Positions 24,394-34,431 are shown, numbered from the stretch's first letter. The stretch: 64,000 nt of DNA from Martelella alba (GCF_006516955.1 NZ_VHLG01000010.1:1-64000); one strand, 5' to 3'. The notes: generated from the sequence alone by a model not told the origin. Made by a program: numbers and translations.

Positions 24394-26073
24394 ATGTCCA
24401 GGGCCAATAAAGCCTTTTCGATCGGCCTTGATTATGGCACGAATTCCGTTCGCGCCCTCGTCGTCGGCTGTGATGATGGCTTCGAATACGGAACCCATGT
24501 GTTCAATTATCCAAGCGGCGATCAGGGCGTGCTGCTCGATCCGGCAAATCCGCTTCTCGCCCGCCAGAGCCCGGCCGATTATCTCGCCGGTCTTGAAGCA
24601 AGTGTGAAGGGGGCACTTGCTGCCGCGTCAAGCCATCCCGATTTTTCGCCGGAGCGCGTGGTCGGTATCGGCGTTGATACGACGGGGTCGAGCCCGCTGC
24701 CGGTGGATGCTGAAAACCGTGCGCTCGCCATGGATCCGCGTTTCACCGACAATCTCAACGCCTATTGCTGGCTGTGGAAGGACCACACCTCATGGCGCGA
24801 GGCCGGCAGGATCACCGAGCTTGGCAAAGCGGAACGGCCGCAATATCTCGCCATGGTCGGCGATACCTATTCGTCGGAATGGTGGTGGTCGAAAATCTGG
24901 CACTGCCTCAATGTCGATCCGGCTGTCTTCGATGCCGCTGCGTCCTGGGTGGAAATTGCCGACTGGATCCCGGCCGTGCTTTCCGGCGTCGAAAAGCCCG
25001 CCGATATTCGCCGCGGTGTCTGTGCTGCCGGTCACAAGGGGCTCTATAATCCGAAATGGGGCGGGCTTCCCGACAAGGAATTCCTCGCAATGCTCGATCC
25101 GAAGATCGCCAGATTGCGCGACCGGCTTTACGAGACGGCGCAGGATATCGCCACACCTGCCGGGTCGCTTTCGGCTGACTGGGCGGAAAAGCTCGGCCTG
25201 CCGGAAGGGATCATGATTGCCACCGGTGCTTTCGACAATCATCTGGGCTCGATCGGCTGTGGCATTCGCGAAGGCATGCTGGTCAAGGTCATCGGCACGT
25301 CCACCTGCGACTGCGCCGTGGTGCCGCCGTCGAGCGGGACGGACACGATCCCGGGTCTCTGCGGCATTGTCGAGGGCTCGATCCTGCCCGGCTATTTCGG
25401 TATCGAGGCGGGCCAGTCTGCCGTCGGTGATATTTTCAAATGGTGGGTTGAACGCGTCTGCAAGGGCGATGCCTCGCTGCATGCCGAGCTGACGGAAGAG
25501 GCAACCGCCATGAAGCCGGGTCAGAGCGGGCTGATTGCGCTTGACTGGAACAATGGCAATCGCACCATTCTCGTTGACCAGCGGTTGACCGGTCTGATCA
25601 TGGGGCAGACGCTCTACACCACGCGTTCGGAAATCTACCGCGCGCTGGTGGAGGCAACCGCCTTTGGTGCCCGCGCCATCGTCGAGCGGATGACCGATTT
25701 CGGGGTGCCGATCAATGAGGTGGTCTGCGCCGGCGGCATTGCCGAGAAAAATCCGATGCTGATGCAGATCTATGCCGATGTGATGAACCGCTCGATGCTG
25801 GTGACCCGCTCGGCCCAGACCTGCGCGCTGGGTGCGGCTGTGGCTGCCGCCTCGGTTGCCGGTGTTCATGACACACTGGCAGAAACCACGGCAGCAATGA
25901 CGGGACTGAAGGATATCCGCTACGATCCGATCCCGGAAAATGTCGCCGTCTACGAGAAACTCTACGGGCTCTACATCACGCTGCATGACGGCTTTGGCGG
26001 CGTCACCCGCGATGCCGATTTCTCCACCGTGATGAAGGAACTCATCGATATTCGCGACGAAGCCAGGGCGTAA
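24394..26073 (+). CDS. araB: Ribulokinase
   Basis: The protein (559 residues from the ATG at 24394, with AGGGAG upstream; the open frame from 24331 lacks a site) is a FGGY-family kinase. The phosphate-binding motif GLDYGTNSVRALVV is at the N-terminus, ATGAFDNHLGSIGCG and IGTSTCDC mark the substrate/ATP junction, and EATAFGARAIVERM with VCAGGIAEKNP marks the C-terminal ATPase half. It phosphorylates L-ribulose to L-ribulose-5-phosphate, step two of the isomerase pathway. It is followed by araA and araD and preceded by the importer genes. Confidence 0.95.
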   Translation: MSRANKAFSIGLDYGTNSVRALVVGCDDGFEYGTHVFNYPSGDQGVLLDPANPLLARQSPADYLAGLEASVKGALAAASSHPDFSPERVVGIGVDTTGSSPLPVDAENRALAMDPRFTDNLNAYCWLWKDHTSWREAGRITELGKAERPQYLAMVGDTYSSEWWWSKIWHCLNVDPAVFDAAASWVEIADWIPAVLSGVEKPADIRRGVCAAGHKGLYNPKWGGLPDKEFLAMLDPKIARLRDRLYETAQDIATPAGSLSADWAEKLGLPEGIMIATGAFDNHLGSIGCGIREGMLVKVIGTSTCDCAVVPPSSGTDTIPGLCGIVEGSILPGYFGIEAGQSAVGDIFKWWVERVCKGDASLHAELTEEATAMKPGQSGLIALDWNNGNRTILVDQRLTGLIMGQTLYTTRSEIYRALVEATAFGARAIVERMTDFGVPINEVVCAGGIAEKNPMLMQIYADVMNRSMLVTRSAQTCALGAAVAAASVAGVHDTLAETTAAMTGLKDIRYDPIPENVAVYEKLYGLYITLHDGFGGVTRDADFSTVMKELIDIRDEARA

Positions 26074-26118
26074 CGCCCGGCCGTCGGCAAGCATTTGAAG
26101 TTTTGAAAGGGAATGATC

Positions 26119-27627
26119 ATGCTCGGCTTGAAGCCTGTCAAAATCTGGTTCGTCTGCGGCTCGCAGCACCTTTATGGCCCGGAAACCCTGGCTCAGGTGG
26201 ATCAGCAGCTGGCGAAGATTACCGACTATCTGTCGAAGGAAGCCGGTCTGCCGCTTGAAATCGTCACCCAGCCGGTGGCCAAATCCACCGCCGAGGTGAC
26301 GGATCTGTGCATCCGCGCCAATGCCGATCCGGAATGCGGCGGACTGATCTTGTGGATGCACACCTTCTCGCCGGCCAAGATGTGGATCCGCGGCCTGTCG
26401 CAGCTCACCAAACCCTTCATGCATCTCCATACCCAATTTGCCCGCGAATTGCCGTGGGATACGATCGATATGGATTACATGAACCTCAACCAGTCCGCCC
26501 ATGGTGACCGCGAGGCCGGTTTCATCCATTCGCGCCTGAGGCTTGGCCGCAAGGTTGTTGTCGGCCACTGGACCGACCCGGATGTTCACGCCCGCATTGA
26601 TGCCTGGATGCGCGCCGCACGTGCCTGGCACGACTGGCAGGGCGGTCGCTTCTGCCGCTTCGGCGACAATATGCGCGAGGTTGCGGTGACGGAAGGCGAC
26701 AAGGTCGCCGCCGAAATGGCCTTCGGCTTTTCGGTTTCCGGTTACGGCATCATGGATCTGGTCGACGTGATGTCCGGCATCGCTGACAGCGATGTTGCAG
26801 CGCTCGCCGCCGAATATGAGACGATCTATGATGTGATGCCGGTGCTGAAGAAAGGCGGCGACAAGCATCATTCGCTACTGCATGCCGCCCGCCAGGAACT
26901 GGCGCTCAAGGCCTTCTTCGCCGAAGGCGGCTTCAAGGGCTTCACCGACACATTTGAGGATCTGCACGGCGTTGAGCAGCTGCCGGGCATTGCCTCGCAG
27001 CGGATGATGGCGGCCGGTTTCGGTTTTGCCGGTGAGGGCGACTGGAAGACGGTGGCGCTGGTGCGTGCGCTGAAGGTGATGGGCCATGGCCTGTCCGGCG
27101 CCACCTCCTTCATGGAGGATTATACCTATCACATGGTCCCCGGCGCCGAGCAGGTGCTCGGCTCGCATATGCTGGAAGTTTGCCCGACGATCGCTGCCGA
27201 CAAGCCCAAGGTGGAAATCCATCCGCTCGGCATTGGCGGCAAGGCTGACCCCGTCCGTCTGGTGTTCGATTCCCGTCTTGGTGACGCGGTTTCGGCGAGC
27301 CTGATGGATATGGGCAACCGTTTCCGCCTGCTGGTCAATGAGGTGACGACAGTCGAACATCCCGCTCTGCCGAACCTGCCGGTGGCCAGTGCGGTCTGGG
27401 AATGCAAGCCGGATTTCAAGACGGCGCTGCAGTCCTGGATCCTTGCCGGCGGCGCGCATCACACCGCCTTCTCCTTCGATGTCACCACCGAAATGCTGGA
27501 AGACTTTGCCACCATGGCCGGTATCGAGCTGGCGGTGATCAATGCCGACACGACGATCCCGCAATTCAAGCAGGACCTGATGACCAACGAAGTCTACTGG
27601 CATATCGCCAAGGGCTTCAGGTCTTAA
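26119..27627 (+). CDS. araA: L-arabinose isomerase
   Basis: This 502-residue enzyme converts L-arabinose to L-ribulose using Mn2+. Family marks include [13 protein letters not shown] near the N-terminus, [30 protein letters not shown]-like segments, and the catalytic/metal Glu and His residues in the central and C-terminal parts ([21 protein letters not shown]). Two ATGs are in frame, at 26113 and 26119; AAGGGA fits the second better. Length is normal for AraA (about 500). Confidence 0.95.
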   Translation: MLGLKPVKIWFVCGSQHLYGPETLAQVDQQLAKITDYLSKEAGLPLEIVTQPVAKSTAEVTDLCIRANADPECGGLILWMHTFSPAKMWIRGLSQLTKPFMHLHTQFARELPWDTIDMDYMNLNQSAHGDREAGFIHSRLRLGRKVVVGHWTDPDVHARIDAWMRAARAWHDWQGGRFCRFGDNMREVAVTEGDKVAAEMAFGFSVSGYGIMDLVDVMSGIADSDVAALAAEYETIYDVMPVLKKGGDKHHSLLHAARQELALKAFFAEGGFKGFTDTFEDLHGVEQLPGIASQRMMAAGFGFAGEGDWKTVALVRALKVMGHGLSGATSFMEDYTYHMVPGAEQVLGSHMLEVCPTIAADKPKVEIHPLGIGGKADPVRLVFDSRLGDAVSASLMDMGNRFRLLVNEVTTVEHPALPNLPVASAVWECKPDFKTALQSWILAGGAHHTAFSFDVTTEMLEDFATMAGIELAVINADTTIPQFKQDLMTNEVYWHIAKGFRS

Positions 27628-27637
27628 GGAGGGGCGG

Positions 27638-28336
27638 ATGTCTGTATACAAGGAGATCCGGCGCGAGGCCTATGAAGCCAATATCGCGCTGCCGAAACAC
27701 GGGCTGATTAACCTGACCTTCGGCAATGCCAGTGCGGCGGATCGTGACCGCGCCGTTTTCGCCATCAAGCCGAGCGGTGTCGATTACGACGAACTGTCGC
27801 CCGATAACATGGTGGTGGTCGATTTCGAGGGCAAGATCGTCGAGGGGAATATGCGCCCCTCGTCGGACACGCCGACCCATCGCTGCCTGCTGATGGCATT
27901 TGAGAGTATCGGTGGTGTGGTGCATACCCATTCCAGCCATGCCACCGCCTTTGCCCAGGCGGGCAGGCCGATCCCGAATTTCGGCACAACCCATGCGGAT
28001 TATTTCTACGGCGAAATTCCGGTGACCCGGAAAATGACTGCCGAAGAAATCGCCAGCGCCTATGAATGGGAAACCGGCAATGTCATCCTTGAGCGCTTCA
28101 AGGGGCTCGATCCGCTGGATTTCCCGGGCGTTCTGGTCAATCGCCACGCGCCTTTCACATGGGGTAAATCGGTGGCCAAGGCGGTTGAAGTCGCGGTTGC
28201 CGTCGAATGCATCGCCCATATGGCGATGATGTCGATGCAGCTGAACCCCGGCCTGCAGCATATCGAGCAGGAATTGCTGGACAAGCATTTCCTCAGAAAG
28301 CACGGCAAGAACGCCTATTACGGCCAGCCGGGCTGA
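27638..28336 (+). CDS. araD: L-ribulose-5-phosphate 4-epimerase
   Basis: The 232-residue protein is a class II aldolase-fold epimerase. The metal ligands lie in VVHTHSSHATAFAQ and GTTHADYFYGEIP, and AFTWGKS-like sequence (HAPFTWGKSVAKAV) holds the third His region. It turns L-ribulose-5-phosphate into D-xylulose-5-phosphate for the pentose phosphate pathway. AAGGAGG precedes the ATG, ten bases after araA. It is the last gene of the importer-araBAD operon. Confidence 0.95.
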   Translation: MSVYKEIRREAYEANIALPKHGLINLTFGNASAADRDRAVFAIKPSGVDYDELSPDNMVVVDFEGKIVEGNMRPSSDTPTHRCLLMAFESIGGVVHTHSSHATAFAQAGRPIPNFGTTHADYFYGEIPVTRKMTAEEIASAYEWETGNVILERFKGLDPLDFPGVLVNRHAPFTWGKSVAKAVEVAVAVECIAHMAMMSMQLNPGLQHIEQELLDKHFLRKHGKNAYYGQPG

Positions 28337-28357
28337 ATGGTGTTTTTGAGGCTGTTT

Positions 28358-28389
28358 CAGGCGGGCGCGACTTCGGTTTCGCCCGCCTG
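28358..28389 (+). terminator. Terminator hairpin after araD
   Basis: CAGGCGGGCG pairs perfectly with CGCCCGCCTG around a 12-base loop, 22 bases past the araD stop, followed by a weak TTCATTT run. Confidence 0.6.
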
Positions 28390-28575
28390 TTCATTTGCGC
28401 CGCGTTGGTGACGACGGAATAATGATGCGGCTAACGCCAGTACGCAAAATTCTAGACGATCTTTCCGCAGTGAGCCTGCATAGGATCTACAGCGGGGCAT
28501 TGCAGATCTAGACGGAGCAGCGATATTCCTTCGAAAGGTAGAGAGTTTGCCACCTCATTTCTGATAGCCGCTATA

Positions 28576-29778
28576 TCAGGCTCTGGCGCGCAGAGCTTTT
28601 ACGAGGGGCAGCCGGGTGGCGGAGAAGGCGGGAATTAAGCCTCCGATCATGCCAATTGCAAGTCCCAACAGGCCAGCCGTCAACATCACATGCGCATTCA
28701 CAGCAAGCTGGAAAGCCATGTTGACATTGTTGGCACCGATCGTGCTGGCGCGCCAACCGTTGAACAGGAGCCATGATGCGGCAAGACCGATCGTGACACC
28801 GGCTGCGGCAAGCACAATGGCCTCGACCCAGGTCGCGACAAAGGCCGACAGGCGGCTGAACCCGAGCGCACGCACCGTAGCGATTTCGACCGTTCGGTCG
28901 GATACTGAACTCATCATCGTGGTGAATGCGCCGGCGGTTGCGCCAAGGGCCATAAGCAGTGCAAGCGGCCATCCGAACAGCCGGATGAGATTGGCTGTTC
29001 TGGACGACTGCCCGGCATATAGATCAGCCTCGGACAGGATGACCAGAGGCGTTGCGGTGATGCCGTCCAACGCGGTTTTGAGTTTGGTGATCCCATCCCC
29101 GTTTATAAGACGCAGACGCAAACTCTGCACCTGGCCTTGTTTGTCGAAGGTCGAACGGACGGCATCGAGATCCGCCCACAACTCGGACTCAAAGGCGCTG
29201 CCATGCGCTGAAAAATGCCCGACCACCGTCCAATCCACCGCACCCAGCCGCACCTTGCTGCCGATTGCGAGGGTCGTAAATTCCGACGCGATCCTGTCTC
29301 CGACGACGATTTCGCGGCTGCCAGACGCGGGAAGGCGACCGGCCGTCAGGGCGATCCCGTCGCGAAGAGACAAACCGGCCGGGTCCATGCCGCGCAAGGC
29401 CAGGACTTTCGCGCTGTTGGCCCCGTCTTGCCGCATGTCCACTGGCACGACAATTTCGCGCGACATGACCAGATTGCCAGCCGCATCCCGCTGGACTTCA
29501 AGATGGTTTGACATTGCCTCGATGGTGCGGATCACATCCGCCGGAATATCGGAACCGTTCTCCTGATTGGTTCCGCCGCCGAGAATGACCGCGACAGAAG
29601 GAGAACCCGTAACGTTCAGCGCATTTTCAAATCCTGCTGCCATAGACAGGAAACCGGTGAGCGTGCAGACGACGAGTGTCACGGAAAGCGCCATGGAAAT
29701 GGCGAGTGGAAAACGTCGCGGCAGGCTCAGCAGGTTGACTTTGACCATCGCGGATATCTGTTTCAGCTTGGACATCAT
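28576..29778 (-). CDS. ABC exporter permease 2 (FtsX/MacB-type)
   Basis: The 400-residue protein has one hydrophobic segment near residues 25-50, a large periplasmic domain (about 55-270) and three C-terminal segments: the FtsX/MacB permease topology. The stretch RTVEIATVRALGFSRL is the family's cytoplasmic coupling motif. It is the last gene of a four-gene minus-strand operon and starts two bases after the preceding permease. FtsX-type exporters move peptides, drugs or lipoproteins away from the inner membrane by mechanotransmission. Confidence 0.9.
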   Translation of the reverse strand: MMSKLKQISAMVKVNLLSLPRRFPLAISMALSVTLVVCTLTGFLSMAAGFENALNVTGSPSVAVILGGGTNQENGSDIPADVIRTIEAMSNHLEVQRDAAGNLVMSREIVVPVDMRQDGANSAKVLALRGMDPAGLSLRDGIALTAGRLPASGSREIVVGDRIASEFTTLAIGSKVRLGAVDWTVVGHFSAHGSAFESELWADLDAVRSTFDKQGQVQSLRLRLINGDGITKLKTALDGITATPLVILSEADLYAGQSSRTANLIRLFGWPLALLMALGATAGAFTTMMSSVSDRTVEIATVRALGFSRLSAFVATWVEAIVLAAAGVTIGLAASWLLFNGWRASTIGANNVNMAFQLAVNAHVMLTAGLLGLAIGMIGGLIPAFSATRLPLVKALRARA

Positions 29779-29780
29779 CT

Positions 29781-30926
29781 CTATCTCACTCTGAATGCTG
29801 TGGTGATGGGAATACGCATGGCGTTGATGGCGGGGATCAGTCCGGTCGCCAAGCCTAGGGAAGCGGCAATCGCAACGCCCTTCGCAAACACCGCGAAGGA
29901 AAAGACGAGACCCAATGCTGGTCCGCTGAAAACGGTGCCTAGTTTTGCCAGTATGAAGCCGAGCGCGCTGCCTGCGGCAAAGATGACAAGGGTTTCGGAA
30001 AGGACGAGCATCAAAATCCGAGCGCTAGAAAAGCCAAGAGTTTTGAGGACACCGATCTCGAAACTCCGCTCGCGCACGGCAAAAGCCATGGCATTGATGA
30101 TGATCATGATGAGAGTGATGAAGGCCGCGCCGGTAACCAGATGTATGATCAATCCAATATCGGCATACTGACGCAGGAAGGCTTCGAGAAATTGCTTTTC
30201 CGACTGGGTCCGCGTTGGCGTAGCCGAATTGGCAAACAGCGCGTCGATTTTGGCAGCGAGTATGCCGGGTGATACACCCGCTGCAGGCCGCACCGCGAAA
30301 ACATCGACCGTATCTTTGCCCGCCGCCCGGGAAGCGTTGATATAGGAATAGTTGGCGAGGATGAAATAGGTGTCGGTGCTGGCATTTTCGCCGTCAAAGA
30401 TGCCGGCAATCTCAAACGGCCAGTTCCGTCCGCCGTCCTTTCTGGCTACCTGGAAGGCGGTGAGGGTGATGTGCTGCCCGACAGTCCAGCCTTGCGCCTT
30501 CGCCAGCGCCCGGCCGACGAGAACCTTGTCCCCTGTGTCTGAGAGCGCGGAAACCAGTTCAGGCGTCAGGCCAAGCTCCTTGCCGCTGACCTTGAATATT
30601 GTTTCAGGGTCCGCGGCGCTGACGGCGACACCATTCTTTTCTATCTCCACAAAGCCGCGCAGGCGGGTCGCATAGCTGACAGCCGCGACGCCGGGCGCAG
30701 AGGCAATCCGCGTCAGATATGCCATTGGCAAAGGCTGGGTGAGCCCTGCGGCATTCTTCACACCGAGAAGGTTGTCGCTTGCGCCAGCGCTGCCTTGCGT
30801 ACCGGCGAGAAAACTGCCCGTCAGGCTGTAGATCAGGAAGGCGACAGCGACGCAGAAGATCAGCATCGCTGTGCGCATGGGCTTGCGCCATGCATTCTTT
30901 CTGGCAAGGCTGAGGAAACGCATCAC
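29781..30926 (-). CDS. ABC exporter permease 1 (FtsX/MacB-type)
   Basis: This 381-residue protein has the same topology as the next gene: one segment at about 18-40, a periplasmic domain and three C-terminal segments, with the coupling motif RSFEIGVLKTLGFSSARI. The two permeases are distinct and presumably form a heterodimer. Its start overlaps the ATPase stop by four bases. Confidence 0.9.
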   Translation of the reverse strand: MMRFLSLARKNAWRKPMRTAMLIFCVAVAFLIYSLTGSFLAGTQGSAGASDNLLGVKNAAGLTQPLPMAYLTRIASAPGVAAVSYATRLRGFVEIEKNGVAVSAADPETIFKVSGKELGLTPELVSALSDTGDKVLVGRALAKAQGWTVGQHITLTAFQVARKDGGRNWPFEIAGIFDGENASTDTYFILANYSYINASRAAGKDTVDVFAVRPAAGVSPGILAAKIDALFANSATPTRTQSEKQFLEAFLRQYADIGLIIHLVTGAAFITLIMIIINAMAFAVRERSFEIGVLKTLGFSSARILMLVLSETLVIFAAGSALGFILAKLGTVFSGPALGLVFSFAVFAKGVAIAASLGLATGLIPAINAMRIPITTAFRVR

Positions 30927-31630
30927 GCAGCCCTCGTTTCTTCGACGAACGCGCCCTTGTCGAGATGCAGCGTCCGGCGAGAATAAAGGGCTGCGCGGGG
31001 ATCGTGGGTGACCATGACGATGGTCTTTCCCAGCTCTCGGTTCAGAAGGCGCAGCATGTCCAGAACATCGTCTGCGGATTTGCGATCGAGATCGCCGGTC
31101 GGCTCGTCGCAGAGCAGCAACGCCGGATCGGCGGCAATCGCACGCGCAATGCCGACCCGCTGCTGCTGGCCACCCGACATCAGGGAGGGATATTGCTTTT
31201 CACGGCCTGCAAGACCGAGAAGATCGAGAACCGTGGCCACGCGCGCGCTGCGCTGCGCAGCGGAAATCGGCTTCAGCAGCAAAGGCAGCTCAACATTTTC
31301 TGCCGCCGTCAGCATCGGCAGGAGATTGTAGAATTGGAAAACGATGCCCATGTTGTGAGCCCGCCATGCCGAGCGCGCTGCTTCACCCAGCCGGTCTAAC
31401 CTGGCGTTGCCGATGCGAATTGCGCCCGCGTCGGGAGCTTCAATACCGGCCAGCATGTTGAGCAGCGTCGATTTACCCGATCCGGACGGACCCATGATGG
31501 CGACAAAATCACCGCGTGGGATATCCATGTCGAGATTGGCAAAGATTGGGATCATCTCGCCGCCGATGGCGTATGCTTTCCGCACGGCCTTTAGCGAAAT
31601 ATAGGGGTTTTCCCGGTTTGCGAGTGTCAT
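30923..31630 (-). CDS. ABC exporter ATP-binding protein (LolD/MacB-type)
   Basis: The 235-residue ATPase has Walker A GPSGSGKST (about 46-54), Q-loop VFQFYNLLPMLTA, signature MSGGQQQRVGIARA and Walker B LLLCDEPTGDLD, with the His switch in MVTHDP. Overlaps of four bases with both neighbours indicate one operon. It would energise the two FtsX-type permeases. Confidence 0.93.
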   Translation of the reverse strand: MTLANRENPYISLKAVRKAYAIGGEMIPIFANLDMDIPRGDFVAIMGPSGSGKSTLLNMLAGIEAPDAGAIRIGNARLDRLGEAARSAWRAHNMGIVFQFYNLLPMLTAAENVELPLLLKPISAAQRSARVATVLDLLGLAGREKQYPSLMSGGQQQRVGIARAIAADPALLLCDEPTGDLDRKSADDVLDMLRLLNRELGKTIVMVTHDPRAALYSRRTLHLDKGAFVEETRAA

Positions 31631-32742
31631 GGCGTCAGTTCTCCCGATGCGGATTTGGATTGTGGAATTGTGATACGAATGCGCGCCGCCATCTGAGGCC
31701 GGATGCCATCCGGTGGATTGATCAGCGACAGGCGGAGCCCGATCGTGCCTTTCTCCAGCGAAGCGACGGGCGCAATTTTCTGCAGTTCAACAGGAAAGGG
31801 GTGATCAGGAAGCCCGTCGAGCACGGCTTCACCGGCAAGGCCGGACCGAAGACGGTCGAGATTTGCTTCCGCGACATCGGCGTCAATCACCATGCTGGTG
31901 GTATCGGCAATCGTCAGGAGGCTCTGGCTTTCGCGAACGCTGTCGGCGCGGGCAAGCACCCTGTCGCCAAGATGGGCATTAAGCTGTGTGACCGTTCCGG
32001 CGAAAGGTGCGCGCACAACCAGCGCTTCGATATGCTGCCTTGCCTTTTCCACAGCAAGATCGGCCTGCCGGATCGCTTGTGTGGCTTGGTCAACGACGTT
32101 TTGCGCCGTACGCCAGGCGATTTCGGCCTCCTCAAGCTCCTTTGCGGAAACGACATTGCCCTTTGCCAGCAGCCTGTAGCGGTTGAGCGAAGCCGACGCC
32201 TCTTCCAGCGCGATTTTCTTGCCCCTCAGAGTGATCACGTCCGAGACCCTGGCGGCCTCGGCCTGTTCCAGCGACAGATGGGCGGTGGCATTATCGATCG
32301 TGACAAGGATCTGGCCAGCGATGACCCGATCGCCGACTTCGACCGAGATCCCCGTTACCGTTCCCTCATATTTGGAGTAGACGACCGTTGAGCGCGGGGC
32401 GACGACAAAGCCGGAGCCGGCAATCTCGCCTGTCGCCGGCGGCTGTATTCTTTGTTGGGTTGCTGCATCAGCATTCTTCGCTGAGGAAGAGGGGCCGGTC
32501 TCATTTTCCTGGCCGTGCGTGATCGCCGTCGAAGGTTGCTGACTGGTAAGCGCCAGTCTGATGTGATCGACCAGGTCCGGCTGTTCTACCATGGCGCCCG
32601 CCGCGATGAGGGCGAAGAGCGGAATTGCGGTGAGCCACCATAAGTGTTTGCGGCGTTGTGGAGGCGCTTGCGGAGGTGGTTCCAGCGAGAGGGACCGGAG
32701 TGTCTCCGCAAGTTTGCGGTCTTGCTCGTTGAGTGTGTTCAT
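31627..32742 (-). CDS. HlyD/MacA-type periplasmic adaptor of the ABC exporter
   Basis: The 371-residue protein has a Pro-rich cytoplasmic N-terminus, one membrane segment (about 34-52), a lipoyl-like half (GTVTGISVEVGDRVIAGQIL), a coiled-coil hairpin (about 160-240), a second lipoyl half (VRAPFAGTVTQLNAHLGDRV) and beta-barrel domains. This is the adaptor of a tripartite ABC export system. It is first in the operon and is followed by the ATPase. No outer-membrane channel gene is present, so a shared TolC-like protein would be needed. Confidence 0.9.
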   Translation of the reverse strand: MNTLNEQDRKLAETLRSLSLEPPPQAPPQRRKHLWWLTAIPLFALIAAGAMVEQPDLVDHIRLALTSQQPSTAITHGQENETGPSSSAKNADAATQQRIQPPATGEIAGSGFVVAPRSTVVYSKYEGTVTGISVEVGDRVIAGQILVTIDNATAHLSLEQAEAARVSDVITLRGKKIALEEASASLNRYRLLAKGNVVSAKELEEAEIAWRTAQNVVDQATQAIRQADLAVEKARQHIEALVVRAPFAGTVTQLNAHLGDRVLARADSVRESQSLLTIADTTSMVIDADVAEANLDRLRSGLAGEAVLDGLPDHPFPVELQKIAPVASLEKGTIGLRLSLINPPDGIRPQMAARIRITIPQSKSASGELTP

Positions 32743-32835
32743 GCCGGCACTATCGCCGGCTCAGATGCCCAATCTCGACCTTGAACGCGATAGCGGACGT
32801 GCTTGATCGCGATTTAGTCCGTGCAGCCGGCCGGT

Positions 32836-33885
32836 TCAGTCGGGATTTCTTGCCATTTGCCGTTGTCGCCATTCAACCGGTGTCATGTCAGTGACACGAC
32901 GGAATTCGCGATTGAAATTGGACTTTGTCTGAAACCCGGCCTCAAGCATGATCTCGGTTACCGATCTGTCGGTATCTGCAAGCAGGCGGCACGCTTCGTC
33001 AACGCGGAACTCGTTGACATATTGCGAGACGTTCTTGCCAGTTCCACGGTTGATTGCCGCGGAAATCTGCCGTGCCGGAATCAGCGCTTTTCGCGCCAGC
33101 CGGTCGAGATTGAGGTCCGGGTCACGATAGAGAGACCTGGTGGTCATCAGTGCGGCGACCACATCGAGCGTTTGCTTGTCTTCAAGACCGGCGAGCTGTG
33201 GTTTGGGATCCTCGGCCTCGACGGATGTTCGGCTTTGAACGACGATAAATCCTGGAATAGACAGGATGAGCAGGGCAAGAAGATTGCCGAAAACCACCAA
33301 GCTCGGCGCGTATTCGCCATGGGTCCAGGCGATATCGAGGGAAACGCTGAGGTCGAGCAGGGCCGACAGCACCAAAGCGAGAGCGGCAAAGATGAACACG
33401 CGATGGATGGGCACGGCATTTTCAAACGGCGCTCTTTGCAAAACATCCGGCCCCGCCCGCATGAGATACAGGATTGCTCCGGCATAGCCGATGAAAAGCA
33501 TTGGCAAGATGAAATCGATCGCGCCTGCCCATGTCGTCATTGAGATCGCGATGATGACGACGATGGCGATGATCGGGATGAAGTACATCGAGAAGCGGGC
33601 ATAGCGTGAGCCGCCGTCCGAGCGTACAAGCTTGGAAATTCCGCTATAGACCAGCGATGGCATGAGAGCCGCGCCGAGGGGCATTAAATACCGCGTTGCC
33701 TCGATATCATATCCCCAACGCAAGCCGGACAAAAACGCCTGAAAGGCTGCAAGCAAAATGAGCGCGAGAAATGGCTTGTTCCGTGAGGAACCAGTCGGCG
33801 CACTTTCATGATCAGCTCTCATCACGAGGGCGAACAGAACAAGCAGCAGGACGGTGACGACAAAGGAAAGCGGAATGAGCGGCAT
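32836..33885 (-). CDS. Membrane-anchored AraC-family regulator with about seven N-terminal membrane segments
   Basis: Residues about 1-215 contain seven hydrophobic segments separated by short loops, such as SFVVTVLLLVLFALVM, FLALILLAAFQAFLSGL and FIPIIAIVVIIAISM. Residues about 250-345 are an AraC/XylS DNA-binding domain with two helix-turn-helix units (CRLLADTDRSVTEIMLEAGF then TKSNFNREFRRVT). The regulator thus acts from the membrane and may sense a compound entering or leaving it. It sits 93 bases upstream of, and on the same strand as, the ABC export operon, its most likely target. No strong ribosome site was seen at the ATG. Confidence 0.85.
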   Translation of the reverse strand: MPLIPLSFVVTVLLLVLFALVMRADHESAPTGSSRNKPFLALILLAAFQAFLSGLRWGYDIEATRYLMPLGAALMPSLVYSGISKLVRSDGGSRYARFSMYFIPIIAIVVIIAISMTTWAGAIDFILPMLFIGYAGAILYLMRAGPDVLQRAPFENAVPIHRVFIFAALALVLSALLDLSVSLDIAWTHGEYAPSLVVFGNLLALLILSIPGFIVVQSRTSVEAEDPKPQLAGLEDKQTLDVVAALMTTRSLYRDPDLNLDRLARKALIPARQISAAINRGTGKNVSQYVNEFRVDEACRLLADTDRSVTEIMLEAGFQTKSNFNREFRRVTDMTPVEWRQRQMARNPD

Positions 33886-34021
33886 GGAGATCAGATTTCA
33901 ACTTGGTTCACAGTAGGATGAATGTTCTTTCATCAGAAATGCGCGTTTGCGACCTTGAACACGTTTTAGGTCGAAATATCTGCGACAGTTATGGCGCGTG
34001 TAAACCATTTTGCGGTCCTGC

Positions 34022-34312
34022 TTACGCAACGATTTTACCGAAACCTACCCTTCTCTCCAGGTCGAGATCGAAGCGGCCGTAGGCTTTGTCGTGTGCATAG
34101 ATCAACGGCGTGAGGCCGCGACAATCTTCCGGCGTCATACGGCCTTCCCATACCGGTTCGCTCAGCACCGTTTGCGGCATGCGGGTGTTCACATAGACGA
34201 GCGAGGCTTGGAGAGGATGCCGTGCCAGGACCGAAACTTCCTGCTCGTCGAAGCGGCTTTTCACCATTTCACTGCCCTTGCCGAACAGATCGCCGGGCGA
34301 ACGCCCTGCCAT
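34022..34312 (-). pseudogene. Remnant of a Tn3-family transposase C-terminus
   Basis: The 96-residue frame resembles the very end of Tn3-family transposases: EQEVSVLARHPLQASLVYVNT, then LSEPVWEGRMTPEDCRGLTPL and YGRFDLDLERRV. Those enzymes are about 1000 residues long, so roughly nine-tenths is missing and the catalytic DDE residues are gone. No resolvase and no terminal inverted repeats were identified nearby. The assignment rests on remembered family sequence. Confidence 0.6.
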
Positions 34313-34431
34313 CGGGGCTGAATGTGTTACGGCTGGAAATCGATCTGAATATTGCCGCTCTCAGGTGATCTTGCGGTTGAACGAGGCTGTTCAAGGTGCT
34401 GTAATTCCATTATTGAGGGTTGAGATGTCTT

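Noticed and set aside
24790-26871. 693-residue open frame on the minus strand
   Set aside because: It lies entirely antisense to araB and araA, which are clear enzymes; its composition is that of a GC-rich shadow frame.
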